This document shows, in pieces, positions 15,701-25,600 of a stretch of 64,000 nt of DNA. Numbering within the stretch: the first letter of the stretch is position 1; each line of letters starts with the position of its first letter. The notes beneath the pieces are model-generated. The model was not told where the DNA came from, searched no databases, and worked only from the letters and a program-made list of their open reading frames with translations. Source of the stretch: Lutraria lutraria (taxonomy: Eukaryota; Mollusca; Bivalvia; Venerida; Mactridae); the NCBI GenBank assembly GCA_964023205.1, contig OZ026839.1, positions 15,468,386 through 15,532,385 of the forward strand. Reading direction: 5' to 3'. The position numbers and the translations under genes were made by a program.

Positions 15701-18093
15701 TTTTGCTGTAGAAAAATATATGCAAAAACATTTAATTGTTGATATTATCCCAAGATAATTATTACCGACGAAACAAGCCCCTTTTCGTCTGAAAACACTC
15801 ATTTCAATGTGATTTTTTGCTTTTGTAAACTTGAAATATGTAGAGCGCGTGACGTCACTTTACTATGTGTGCATAGCACGACTGCGGGAAAACTCAGGTG
15901 TTCTATAAATAGTATTTATTTCAATGATATTGAAAAAAATACGATAGTGGTTTCGGAAACATTTTTTCTTGTTATAAAGTATGCACAGGAGGAAAACGCC
16001 CCGGATTCCTCTGTTATAGAACAAACAGAAACTATTAGGACCAATACATTTATAAGCTTATGGGACTTTAAGACATAATATTTAAATGTAAATCAGATAT
16101 ATTTTTTACCAACTCTAGATTCTGGAAATATGTTACATTGTATAGGTGTTAAGATCTGATCTACATGTTGATTTATTTGAATCAAGCGGGCAATATTTCT
16201 TTAAACATAGAAAGAAAACATGTATTTGCACTTATTGATTCTGATAATTTTAGACTCAAAGACATTTGGACAACATAAAGCATCAAGATAAGACTATTAC
16301 AGAATATAAGCAACAGATACTTGTTCTAGAAGATCAATTACATAAAGCCCAGGAAGAGTTACAGGTACTTGATACAACACTGAGCAACTACAAGCAGAAA
16401 TATTCTCAGAGTAGCAACCAGGTCACACATCTTGATGGTACTGTAACGAATCTCCAAGAGAAACTTGCAGAATCTAGAAACCGTGAACTCGAGAAAGATC
16501 AGACAAATGATGCTTTGAGAAATGATCTTGACAATTTGAATAAGATGTATAGTGAATCAAAACATGAAGTAGAGAAATGTGAAGATGTGATTGAGCAATT
16601 AACTCAAGAACTGAACTCATCCCAGGAGGAACTTTCCCTGACACAGAACAGAATACAAGAAGCTGAGGAAAATATCAAAAATCTGAAAGATAAAACTGCT
16701 GACTTACAAGAAGAGGTAAATGATGCTGTTGATGAGAAAAGTGATTTGATTTACACATCATTTAATATATGTGTAATCTTTTTCTTTTCTTTGACAGACT
16801 TTTTTTTAAATAAAGATTTATTCATTACTCCAAATGGACAAGTTTTATCTTTATTAAAAACATAAGAATCGAATAACATTTATTAAAAAATTTCTGCAAT
16901 TAATTTCATGTCTACCGATGTGGAAGATGCCTGCTATTGAGACTTAAATATTGTGTTTATTTTACAGTTATACTTGGCGTAAATTTGTGTATTATGTTTT
17001 TCCAGGCTTTGAAATTTGAGGATAGATCTAAACGTTTGGAGAATGAGTTACATACGTACCGAGGTGACCACAATCATTCTGATCAAGAATTTATTGAGAA
17101 AGAAGAAAGAATAACCCAACTTGAGTACACTTTAGATGAGACTCAGAATGAGTTACATAACAAACTTCGTGTTCTCTCTGATCATCAAGATCAACTCAAT
17201 GAACTGAAGGTGGATTTTGCTGGTGTAAGGGAACAAAAGAATGCTGCTTTGAAAGAGGTCAGTTTTATATAACATGAGGTTTAAAGCTTTTCTATATCCA
17301 TAAAACCTGTAAAGGATAACACTTGTAAATATATATATAGATAAATACTTGTAAATGACTGAATATAAGATGCAATTGGCATATTTACGTTACAGATATT
17401 TTTTTCCCACTGACATATTAACAGAATTTATATTTACATTTATTCAGATCGATCGACTAGAACATAACTGTGGTCAGCTACAGATGAACCTAGCAAAGGC
17501 TCAAAGTCAACACAAGGAAGATATCCGACAGCTTGAAGATCATATATCTTCATTAGACAACAATATCAGACAGTCCCAGGCTCGTTGTACAGCACTTGAA
17601 CAAGAGATTGCACGTAAAGAAGAACAAATAAAAAGGAGTGAATCAGAGATCAAGGCTCTGAGATCTGATATTGCCAATAAATCTGATGAGGTAAGTTCTT
17701 AACATATAGCTTCTCAGTGTGTACATGCTAGATACATGCTGAATTCAACCATTAAAACTCAAAATGTACATATATTGTTTTGAAATTGTTACATTTACAC
17801 AATCTAAGACCTAAACTTCTTCTTTTAACAAAATATCTCTGATGAAGAATATTTTGCTGTTTTATCATATAATGTTTAAATTTTTACCTCGATGATGGAT
17901 GTTTTTCAATAAATTCAATGATGTGTTTATATAACTTAAACTTTGGTCTTTATAAAACGTTTTGTCAATGACAATTACTAATATTTGTCATCCTTTAATT
18001 ATTGTTTTAACGTAATAATGCGAAACAAGAAACAATTTCATCACTGTTATATTTGTAACAAAAATCTTACAGGCACAAAAAGAACGTGACAAG
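581..18093 (+). CDS. Long coiled-coil protein gene, upstream exon set (5' end outside the window)
   Basis: Twenty-two exons, one of them only a candidate, joined in one frame give about 1,011 residues with no stop. All listed introns are GT-AG and phase 0. The protein is rich in Glu, Lys, Gln, Asp and Leu, with hydrophobic residues at a/d heptad spacing throughout and no transmembrane segment or catalytic motif. It is therefore a rod-like scaffold, in the broad style of myosin rods, golgins or centrosomal and sperm-tail coiled-coil proteins. Orthology cannot be fixed from the sequence; PMFBP1-like or CCDC-type proteins are only guesses. The first exon begins mid-protein, so the N-terminus is before the window. 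No terminal exon with stop and poly(A) signal was recognised between 18094 and 28136, so these exons may splice on to 30860 in the same phase, giving one protein of more than 1,740 residues. Confidence 0.8.
743..965. repeat. dispersed GC-richer repeat fragment
   Basis: Starts near gggaacacccacaatgggcg and includes gtccgctctctaattcaaac and atcctcaccaaac. The last two match motifs I associate with common molluscan interspersed repeats. The composition contrasts sharply with the surrounding AT-rich intron. Confidence 0.45.
1192..1275 (+). CDS. coiled-coil exon, 28 aa
   Basis: Acceptor ctacag, donor GAG|gttagt, phase 0; 84 nt (4 x 21). Begins GQDADRRVEHL and ends SASTRE. Confidence 0.8.
1508..1666 (+). 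CDS. coiled-coil exon, 53 aa
   Basis: Acceptor atttcag, donor CAG|gtaaac, phase 0; 159 nt (7 x 21 + 12). Begins IDRLQVNLQ and ends SQNQSQ. Confidence 0.85.
1776..1814 (+). repeat. short dispersed repeat, copy 1
   Basis: About 38 bp (atgttgttgttgagaggttg, then ttgctctagagaggttaaa) recurs nearly identically at 37414-37453. Confidence 0.6.
1983..2129 (+). CDS. coiled-coil exon, 49 aa
   Basis: Acceptor is a T-run ending in tag, donor AAT|gtagga, phase 0; 147 nt. Begins LISREDQIGRLQ and ends HKTDDN. Confidence 0.82.
2806..2964 (+). CDS. coiled-coil exon, 53 aa
   Basis: Acceptor tttctag, donor GAG|gtatct, phase 0; 159 nt (7 x 21 + 12). Begins LSRREITIQQLEHEL and ends DVLNSE. Confidence 0.85.
3177..3197 (+). 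CDS. 21-nt microexon (7 aa)
   Basis: Acceptor gtttacag, donor GAG|gtacga, phase 0. Encodes QIDQLVE, exactly one heptad. Both splice sites look good and the frame is kept, but so short an exon needs transcript support. Confidence 0.55.
4781..4864 (+). CDS. coiled-coil exon, 28 aa
   Basis: Acceptor cattttag, donor AAG|gtaatt, phase 0; 84 nt. Begins VKRREDAIKRL and ends NKREEK. Confidence 0.85.
5391..5425 (+). repeat. 11-bp tandem repeat, three copies
   Basis: Unit gactcctgtat repeated three times, then a truncated copy. Confidence 0.8.
5535..5759 (+). mobile_element. dispersed repeat, copy A
   Basis: Aligns by eye along its length with 34335-34590. Shared blocks include atattgcttt, acatgtc, ccttgtccg, caataactagagaac, ctcctcagatttagt, agttggcctt and catccatgttt, ending near tcttgtt. 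It is non-coding and probably a non-autonomous element. Confidence 0.65.
7051..7113 (+). CDS. coiled-coil exon, 21 aa
   Basis: Acceptor tatgatag, donor GAG|gtaaca, phase 0; 63 nt (3 x 21). Begins INQLEREIEQQ and ends RTSNSE. Confidence 0.8.
7630..7797 (+). CDS. coiled-coil exon, 56 aa
   Basis: Acceptor atttctag, donor AAT|gtaagt, phase 0; 168 nt (8 x 21). Begins LEVKKSSITNLES and ends DTLSLN. Confidence 0.87.
8107..8190 (+). CDS. coiled-coil exon, 28 aa
   Basis: Acceptor tgtttag, donor AAG|gtaaca, phase 0; 84 nt. Begins VNNKDDFIAQLKADL and ends KETTEK. Confidence 0.85.
8222..8275 (+). repeat. about 22-bp tandem repeat
   Basis: The motif gaatagtgatcacaagacat recurs with small changes; about 2.5 copies. 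Confidence 0.6.
8390..8569 (+). CDS. coiled-coil exon, 60 aa
   Basis: Acceptor tctctgtag, donor GAT|gtaagt, phase 0; 180 nt (8 x 21 + 12). Begins VVVRDDTIHKL and ends KKSEED. Confidence 0.87.
9149..9232 (+). CDS. coiled-coil exon, 28 aa
   Basis: Acceptor ttttacag, donor GAT|gtaagt, phase 0; 84 nt. Begins KQVRDDNIKQLQEDL and ends KCYND. Confidence 0.85.
9563..9730 (+). CDS. coiled-coil exon, 56 aa
   Basis: Acceptor tttacacag, donor GAG|gtacag, phase 0; 168 nt. Begins MIKAEDDIEKLKAE and ends RTCQKE. Confidence 0.85.
10057..10140 (+). CDS. coiled-coil exon, 28 aa
   Basis: Acceptor tgttccag, donor GAA|gtaatg, phase 0; 84 nt. Begins VASRDQALLKLQTQL and ends SGAVDE. Confidence 0.83.
10370..10474 (+). 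CDS. coiled-coil exon, 35 aa
   Basis: Acceptor tgattttag, donor AAG|gtattg, phase 0; 105 nt (5 x 21). Begins CKIRDDEVQRLN and ends IENKDQK. Confidence 0.82.
10808..10870 (+). CDS. coiled-coil exon, 21 aa
   Basis: Acceptor tattgtag, donor GAG|gtaagt, phase 0; 63 nt. Begins SARDHKTIQQLQHD and ends ITLQE. Confidence 0.83.
11588..12117. mobile_element. 530-bp element with terminal inverted repeats
   Basis: Left end ataaagggacaagctttt and right end taagcttgtccctttat are inverted copies over about 17 bp. No ORF is present. This is a MITE-like structure. Confidence 0.55.
12264..12284 (+). repeat. (TGT)n microsatellite
   Basis: Seven consecutive TGT units. Confidence 0.85.
12850..12861 (+). CDS. 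candidate 12-nt microexon (4 aa, TQHQ)
   Basis: A strong pyrimidine-rich acceptor ending ctctgttag is followed by 12 nt and a good donor (CAG|gtaaat), phase 0 on both sides. Adding it would insert exactly four residues into the coiled coil. It is probably alternatively spliced if real; a chance arrangement cannot be excluded. Confidence 0.4.
15351..15593 (+). CDS. coiled-coil exon, 81 aa
   Basis: Acceptor atgtttag, donor GAT|gtaagt, phase 0; 243 nt (11 x 21 + 12). Begins IKNHLRTIEQMKTD and ends EESSID. Confidence 0.87.
15684..16071. mobile_element. 388-bp MITE-like element
   Basis: Ends taaagccccattagctt and aagcttatgggacttta are imperfect inverted repeats. The interior is less AT-rich than the intron and includes the palindrome gtgacgtcac near 15850. 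It lies in the intron between exons 15351 and 16254. No transposase is visible. Confidence 0.5.
16254..16715 (+). CDS. coiled-coil exon, 154 aa (largest in the upstream set)
   Basis: Acceptor ataattttag, donor GAG|gtaaat, phase 0; 462 nt (22 x 21). Begins TQRHLDNIKHQDKT and ends TADLQEE. A continuous heptad pattern is visible by eye through the whole exon. Confidence 0.9.
17006..17257 (+). CDS. coiled-coil exon, 84 aa
   Basis: Acceptor tttttccag, donor GAG|gtcagt, phase 0; 252 nt (12 x 21). Begins ALKFEDRSKRLENEL and ends NAALKE. Confidence 0.88.
17448..17690 (+). CDS. coiled-coil exon, 81 aa
   Basis: Acceptor tattcag, donor GAG|gtaagt, phase 0; 243 nt (11 x 21 + 12). Begins IDRLEHNCGQLQMNL and ends NKSDE. 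Confidence 0.88.
18073..18093 (+). CDS. 21-nt microexon (7 aa)
   Basis: Acceptor aatcttacag, donor AAG|gtacaa, phase 0. Encodes AQKERDK, one heptad. It is the last exon recognised before the 10 kb gap. Confidence 0.5.
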
Positions 18094-18732
18094 GTACAAA
18101 CTTGTTTTTATTACAAATGCAGAATTTTTGCTTGTACTATGTAGGTAATGATGAATTGAGAATCATTATTTGAATTCACTGATGGTACTAGAGTTGTTGC
18201 ATCAGAACGCTTTCACTTTCACAGCATATTAAACTATGTGACATGGAATATGCATCATTTACGAATGATCAAATCAAATATAAGATATGTTTGATATTAT
18301 ATCTATTAAATATCTTAACTCCTGATATTTCTTTACTGACCTTCACTGTAGGTTTATACGCTACTTCTACTTCTGGTTTACGTATAATTTCTTTCTTTCT
18401 CTCCCTCTCTCTCTCTGTCTATTACTAAATGATATGAGATTATGTATCATATTTATGATACTGACTACCTATTGATTGCCTGTTATGTTATAATGTTAAG
18501 CCCACACAGTTAGTACTGGTTTAATGCCTAAGTGAAGTCCAGGGAAGCTGATATGGATAAATGCCCGCCAGGATATAACTAAAATAACATTGAAAATGGC
18601 ATTAATTCCGATGAAATAAATGAATAAGTAGATGCATTTAAACTGCTGCATAGGCATACCATTATAGGGCTTGATATCCTCTTCAAAAAAAAACAACATG
18701 AATACAAACAGAGGCAATTACATTCATATGCA

Positions 18733-19236
18733 AGTAAAACACACACCATTAAAGAATAATTATATCAGTAAAACATACACCATTAAATTATATACCAGTA
18801 AAACACACACTATTAAAGCATATATCAGTAAAACACACACCATTAAAGCATATATCAGTAAAACATACACTATTGAAGCTTATATCAATAAAACATACAC
18901 CATTAAATTATATACCAGTAAAACACACACCATTAAAGCATATACCAGTAAAACACACACCATTAAATTATATACCAGTAAAACATACACCATTAAATTA
19001 TATACCAGTAAAACACACACCATTAAAGCATATATCAGTAAAACACACACCATTAAAGCATATATCAGTAAAACATACACTATTGAAGCTTATATCAATA
19101 AAACATACACCATTAAATTATATACCAGTAAAACACACACCATTAAAGCATATATCAGTAAAACACACACCATTAAAGCATATATCAGTAAAACACACAC
19201 CATTAAAGCATATATCAGTAAAACATACACCATTAA
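18733..19236 (+). repeat. 30-bp tandem array, about 17 copies
   Basis: Units resemble cattaaagcatatatcagta followed by aaacacacac. Two main variants differ at attataccag and gcatatatcag. A longer block recurs about 210 bp apart (compare 18841 onward with 19051 onward), showing higher-order duplication. Because 30 is a multiple of 3, three frames stay open across the array; these are not genes. Confidence 0.95.
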
Positions 19237-19567
19237 AATCCTACACCAGTACTCTCTACATATTAACTTGTTTCTCCAGCTTGCACTTACAATGTTTTGC
19301 CTTTTTTTTTAATGATTTCTGGGTAGTTTTGTGTGATTTGTTTGCACATCATGTATCAGATAATATCAATATTATAGACAGGGTTATAATCATGTGTGAA
19401 TGGTGACCATTATGTTGAATGAAGCAGTGTGTAAACAACATCTTTCTAGAATAGATACATTTTGATAAATGCATTGTCGCTGTATAAGAAAATCAGCAAC
19501 ATGAATTATCCAGTTTTTTTATGATTTCTCTTTAAATTTAAGCTTTTGTATAATAATGATGATGATA

Positions 19568-19649
19568 TTTTGAGGGCTCAGCGCAATATTGTCGTTACTC
19601 ATATTGAAATAAGAACAAGTTGCGACAGTGTTGCGTTGAGCCCTCAAAT
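19568..19649. repeat. hairpin element with about 27-bp stem
   Basis: ttttgagggctcagcgcaat at 19568 is mirrored by the inverse of tgttgcgttgagccctcaaa at 19629-19648, with a loop of about 28 nt. The stem is GC-richer than its surroundings. Confidence 0.75.
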
Positions 19650-22600
19650 TTTGTTAGTATTGTATTAGACTTTACATCATATGTTTGTGTAATTGTTGAT
19701 ATATATTCACTCATTTTATTCTTATTGTTACTGTATTTTACTCAGTTCTATGTTTATAATGCCATGTTATTTCCAGCAGTATTGTCAGACAAGTACATGA
19801 TAGAAAAGATCTATACTTCCTATATTGTTTCATTCTTCTATGATTCGTATCTGATGAGATGTTACTGATTTTACCTCTGTGATATTGCACAGGGTAAACA
19901 AGAAACAACAGTTACTCTCTTGATTGCATGAATTTTATAATGCAACAGATGAAAAGAATAAACAAGATGAAAATGTCCCAGTTTCTTGAGGTCATGCATG
20001 TACCTAAATGACTTCATCATGACTTTATTCAATGATACTGATAAAAATCAGGAAAGGCAGCCATTTGATTTATCTCCCAGATTGCCTATATTGAAGAAAG
20101 CAGGTTAATGTGGAAATATTTACTGAAAAATTGAAGAATTTACAACAGTCATGGAAACATTGTCTGAAAATTTGAAGTAATGACTTCAATCATAGAAACA
20201 TTTACTGTAAAGTAGAATTCAAGTCATGCTGTTTAATGTAGATTGGTTTTGAACTGAGCTTACAATGAAGATACATCTTGAGTAATTAATGAACTTACAG
20301 TTTACATAACTCAGGGGTCTATGTTTCTATGGAGAAAACTTTGATGAATGTCTCTATCATATAAGCACATAAACAAATACTAGTGATTACCTCCATGACA
20401 GAACCAATAAAGTATTCCTCTATGAGAATGTTCACTTTGTATGTTTTATAAGATTGTTATCAATAATGATAAATACAGTAGTTTCAATAGCTTGACATCT
20501 TCAAGTGGATTAAACTCTCATATTACATGGTATAACATCAATGTTGGATGATCCTTATGTATTTTATGAGTCCATTTGAAGTACTGGTTCAATAAAATAA
20601 ATAGACAGATAAAACAGCTGACTACAGAGGGGAGGTAATCCGGGATAGCTTAACTTCATACAACTTTGAAAAACTCATAAACATGTTAGGACTAGTTTGC
20701 TGTAGAAGATCAGTAAAAAAATATTTGAAGACTAGTAAAATCTTGACATAATGATTAGATGTAAAACATCATGTTGTCTATAAAGATTACTGAGTTGATA
20801 TTTAAATGGTCATGATGAACCACTTCTTAAAGAAGGCTTGATTTATAATAATCATTTGTCATCATGAATGTTTTATCTCTTGTAAAGCTATTTAATCACA
20901 TTAGATATGACTGTGTATTTTACCATGAGTTGTAATAAGAACACATTTCAGCAAATCTTCTCTGTTGGAGGTAATTTTGTCATTTTGTGATTTTGTCACT
21001 TAAGGATTTAGCTAAGAAGTTATCTTTTCACCTTTGCTGCAGTGTCTATTGTTTGCATATTCCATTTTGCAATTTCTTGTATGCTCTTAACTTTCTGATC
21101 ACCACATGGTAAATTTTCCCTTTATGTTGAAATTTGACTACATAATTATGTATAATGGTCAATTATTCTGTGATATTTGTGACCCCAAATTCTTGTATAA
21201 TAGATATATTGCTTTAGGTAAATATTGTCATTTCTTTTATTGACAAAATATTTTAAGATCCTAGGGTACAAGATATTATTGGATTTATTTTTGTTGGTTA
21301 AACATGGTCACTGGTATTTATTGGACGGTGACATAGTATCGTAACCTAGCACAAATCTTGTGTATTTAGTGCCAATTTATTTCTAGATTTCAATGCTTAA
21401 GTTTCCTCTGAAATAATGGTAACAGCTATTTGAATTGTGAAGTTGATATATACATGTGAAACTAAATGTATGAAATGTTAATTTAATTTCTAAATATGAA
21501 GTTAAACCTTACTTTTCACCTTGACATAATACCATTAATTGGTAAGGTAACCTCTCCATTGTTGCTAATAGCCTTATAAGTCTGTACAAGTTATATTTGA
21601 TTTGCTCTGTTTATTTGTAAAAGATGAAAACTAGAAATTACCTTACAGCATTCACTACAATAAGATATAATGGTAGGAAATTGTGTGAAAGTTCCTGTAA
21701 TATAATGTTTTGTAGATACTGTAAGTACATCCTATGAAATAACTACAAGTTTTATCATGGACAATTCAATTAGTCTTATATGTTTATGTCTGTGTTGTAA
21801 TTATCTTCTAAACTGAATACATAAAAAAATGGAGAAATTCTGTACATATGCACTAAAAGAGACAAAAGAAAGAATGTTGATTTTTGGACTAATTACAACT
21901 AATCCTGTCTCATAGTATAAATGTCAGACATTTTGTGTTTATTTCATTGAGTACCGTTTTGTTTATAATCGATCTTGGCTGTTTTCTTGTATGAAGTCTT
22001 CATTGTACTTTAAGGATAGTATTCTGTAATTATTCAATTAAATAGTTAAGATATGAAACTTAAAGATAGTGACTCAGTGGTTTTCTTTGTGTCTTGTTCT
22101 ATTTTACACAATCAATTCTAAGTGTATTGATTTCAACTTTACATTATTACAACATTAATAAAGATGGTCTTAAGTGCATGTTTGTTCTTCTGTTCTTGGT
22201 TGACGCCAGAATGATTTAACATTTTAAATAGAATTGTTATCAGACGTTAAACTATGATACAAGTATAAAAAAACAACATGACTTAATCCCATTATACAGG
22301 GTTATTTTGAGGAAATATGTTTTACTCCATTGTTCTCAATATAAAAAGTAAGTTCTTTAAAGTCGGACTATATATGCCTGATGCAGTGTTTTATATGTCA
22401 CATCTTGATATCTTATATATCATACCTTATATATCATAGCTTGTATAGTCTCAACAATCTTCAAAACTTGACTTGCTGCATACATTGTGTTTATTTTACC
22501 TCTATTAACATGTAGACTTTCTATTGAAGAGTATGTGATTTTATAAATCTTTTTATTTATGAGTTTCAGAATTGACTTATAAATCTTGTGGCTATATTTA

Positions 22601-25600
22601 TGATCTCTTGTCACATAAAGATTGTTCCATACTTCTTAACACAATTCATGAAAATTTTAGTGTATTGATTGAAAATATTCATTGTGACCCATTGCTAGAT
22701 CATTGTTTAAACTCGACAATCGTCATCACCCATGTATAACACTTCAAAATGTTGATTAAACTTGAATAAAACCCAGATTGTCACTTGTAGGGACAAATCT
22801 TGTTACTAAAGTATCCGTTTGTCTTGTAGATATCTGATTTGTGTTATTGAAATCGTACATAAAGGTGGAATGGTCAAAAACAATCAGTACAGTGTACTGT
22901 TTCAATGAGTTGATAAGGAGCTGATATATTTGATAAAATACTGATTTCAACTAAATACTTGTCTAATATTCAACCTTTAACATTTTCTTGTTGCAAGTTT
23001 TAACAATTACGATATGTTCCTGTTTCTTCTTTTAGCAAATATTTGTTGAAGGTTTTTGCACGAAACATCCGCATATACAAAATATAAATTAGTATTAATG
23101 TAGCCTATTATTTAAACTGACCAGTTACTCAGAGTGGAAACTATTCCTGAATGCAGTAAATCATTTCATTATGAATCCTGATATTTTCTAGTCAGCTATT
23201 TATGAAGTTTACTTTATCAGTAAAGTTTTTACCTTCATAATAAATAACATATATACCGTAATGTTTCTTTATGGATATATATACATAGTATATTCATTAT
23301 ATTGAACATGTTTAACTATTGGTATTTTATCAAAGGAAACCATTTAAAAGTGTGTTTCAACACTTTCTTAAGTACACCATTTAAAACCATTCACTCTTCC
23401 TATATTTATGATATTCTATGATATATACAAGACTAGTGAATATTTTAAATTTTCCCACCATACATACTGCAGGTGAAGACATGTCGTATCCTACCAAGAT
23501 CTATAGTCTGTTCTAATTTTATACATTTCTGTTTGATATTCGAGCTTATCACTGGTTTAAACCAATAATTAGAAATGTTTCATTTATATTCATGTACTCA
23601 GATCACTTAATTAAGTTTCCTGAAAAATAGATTGTAATATATTTAGATCAATTAACATAAATCATCACACCATTGTGTTCTTGTTGTGTTGTAAGTGTTG
23701 TCTATTATATTTTCTGAATTTATTGAAATATTTCTTATATTAAATCTTGTTGTTCAAGTCCACAGTAATCAGTTTGATAAGAATGTCTATTTTAGAATGA
23801 TTTGTCTGGTAAGGTTTTTATGTTCTATTTGAAAGCTTTAAGGTTTTGTTTGATTTCTCCCATAAAAATTGATTTTACGCCTCAGGATTATGACATTGAA
23901 TGCCAGTATGTAAATTTGTCTTCATGTGAACAATTTTGACACTTTTTAAGCTTAACTATTGTAGTTACCACATGGAAATATGTAGAAACACTTAGGTTGA
24001 AATAATTCTTCATGAATAGAACATAATCATACATGAATTAAGTAAATGTAAGTATGATAAAACATTCTCACAACATGTTACACTACTGCAGAATTTTAAT
24101 GCACACTTAAGCTTTACAGATGTTTCATTCAGTAATCTACCATATTTCTCCCAACTGAAGACCAGGCCCTAGTTTCACACAAAAAAAACATAAGTTTTTG
24201 CTCAAACTCAACTTATTTATTAAATCATGAATTTCAGTTTTATTGTAAGCTATACAAATTGCAGTACCAGGAGGTACGGAGAAGGTCTTACAAGAGTTTC
24301 CTAATTTTAAATTAATACTACGTATAGATAAGTAAATTATTCAATTAAGTTACAAACTGATTGTGATCCAGATGAAACATGGATTCAACAAATGTTACAT
24401 GTATGTATTAGGTATGTGGTAGTGTTCATCACTAAAGCTGGTCAGCTTGACACATTCATTGGTGTCCTTTCAGCACATTTAATGAATTTCAGCCGTAATT
24501 TATTAATTTCAATATTTTGTACAAAGAATGTTTACTGCAATGTAACGGTGAGTTAGGACGCAATCTATTCAGTGAGACAGATTGATCTAAATGCTTTAAC
24601 TTGAAGTTTTCATTAAGGCTTTAAGTTTGTGGATTGGAATATGAAAGAAAAAAATTGCCTGTAATCAGCTTAGTCTTATTGAACTTTTGGTAAATCAGCA
24701 GTTTGTGATAGTATTCATGTATTAGATAAATGGAATGTGTTTATATTTAGTCAGGAATTAGATTAATTATAGAAATGGGGACAATTTTGTAGATAGTACA
24801 GTGTAAGCTTTACCAAATCATAGGTGAATTAGTTCATAAAATAATAAGCTTGTTTGAAACCAAAAAAAATAAGTAAATTTTTGTTATTTAGGTCTATGAT
24901 ACATATCACTACTTTTGTTTTAATTTCTGTTAAATTCTGCTTCCATTCAGAAGTAGGTTATGACCAGTGACTATCAGCTAATGTAAATCCATGTATTTGT
25001 TGTGCGACATACCACATTATCATGGTTAACAAGTGGATCTACAAACAGGTTCGCCTCAATAAACAAATATTTATTCTTTGCCCATATTTGGAAATAAGCT
25101 ATAGATAGGTAAACTGTCTGTGGATATGTTGAAGGAGTTCAGATATACGTGATAGGTGATCCAGTAATCATTACCTATATGTGTGTAAGTCTACATGGAA
25201 TGGTAAAAAATGTTACAGTTGTAGTGTAGGGAAAATTATAGCAAATAATTAGTGAATGGAAATCCTTATTTTGTTCTATGATGGATTATTTTAGTGATTT
25301 ACATGGTTGTGAAAGTGTTTAAGTTAGAATTTTTTCAATGATATTGGATTAATATTTGGAATTAGGTTGTGACATGAATTAAATCATATCGTCTTTGTAT
25401 CAAAGGATTTTGCAAATTTTATTTAAGATAATTTTTATGTTTTACAAATGGACAACTTGTCCTAATCTAATAGGTTCTACAGGATTTTATGTTTTTTACT
25501 CAACACTAATAAGATCATGATGAAAATGTTTGTTTAAATTTGTTCAGTAAAAGATGCCATGTGTTAGTAATGTCATGTTCCTCATTAAGTGCTTTTAAAT

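Noticed and set aside
18671..19406. Long open frames (up to 213 codons) across the 30-bp array
   Set aside because: They exist because the unit length is a multiple of 3; several frames and the other strand are open too, with no splice or start context.
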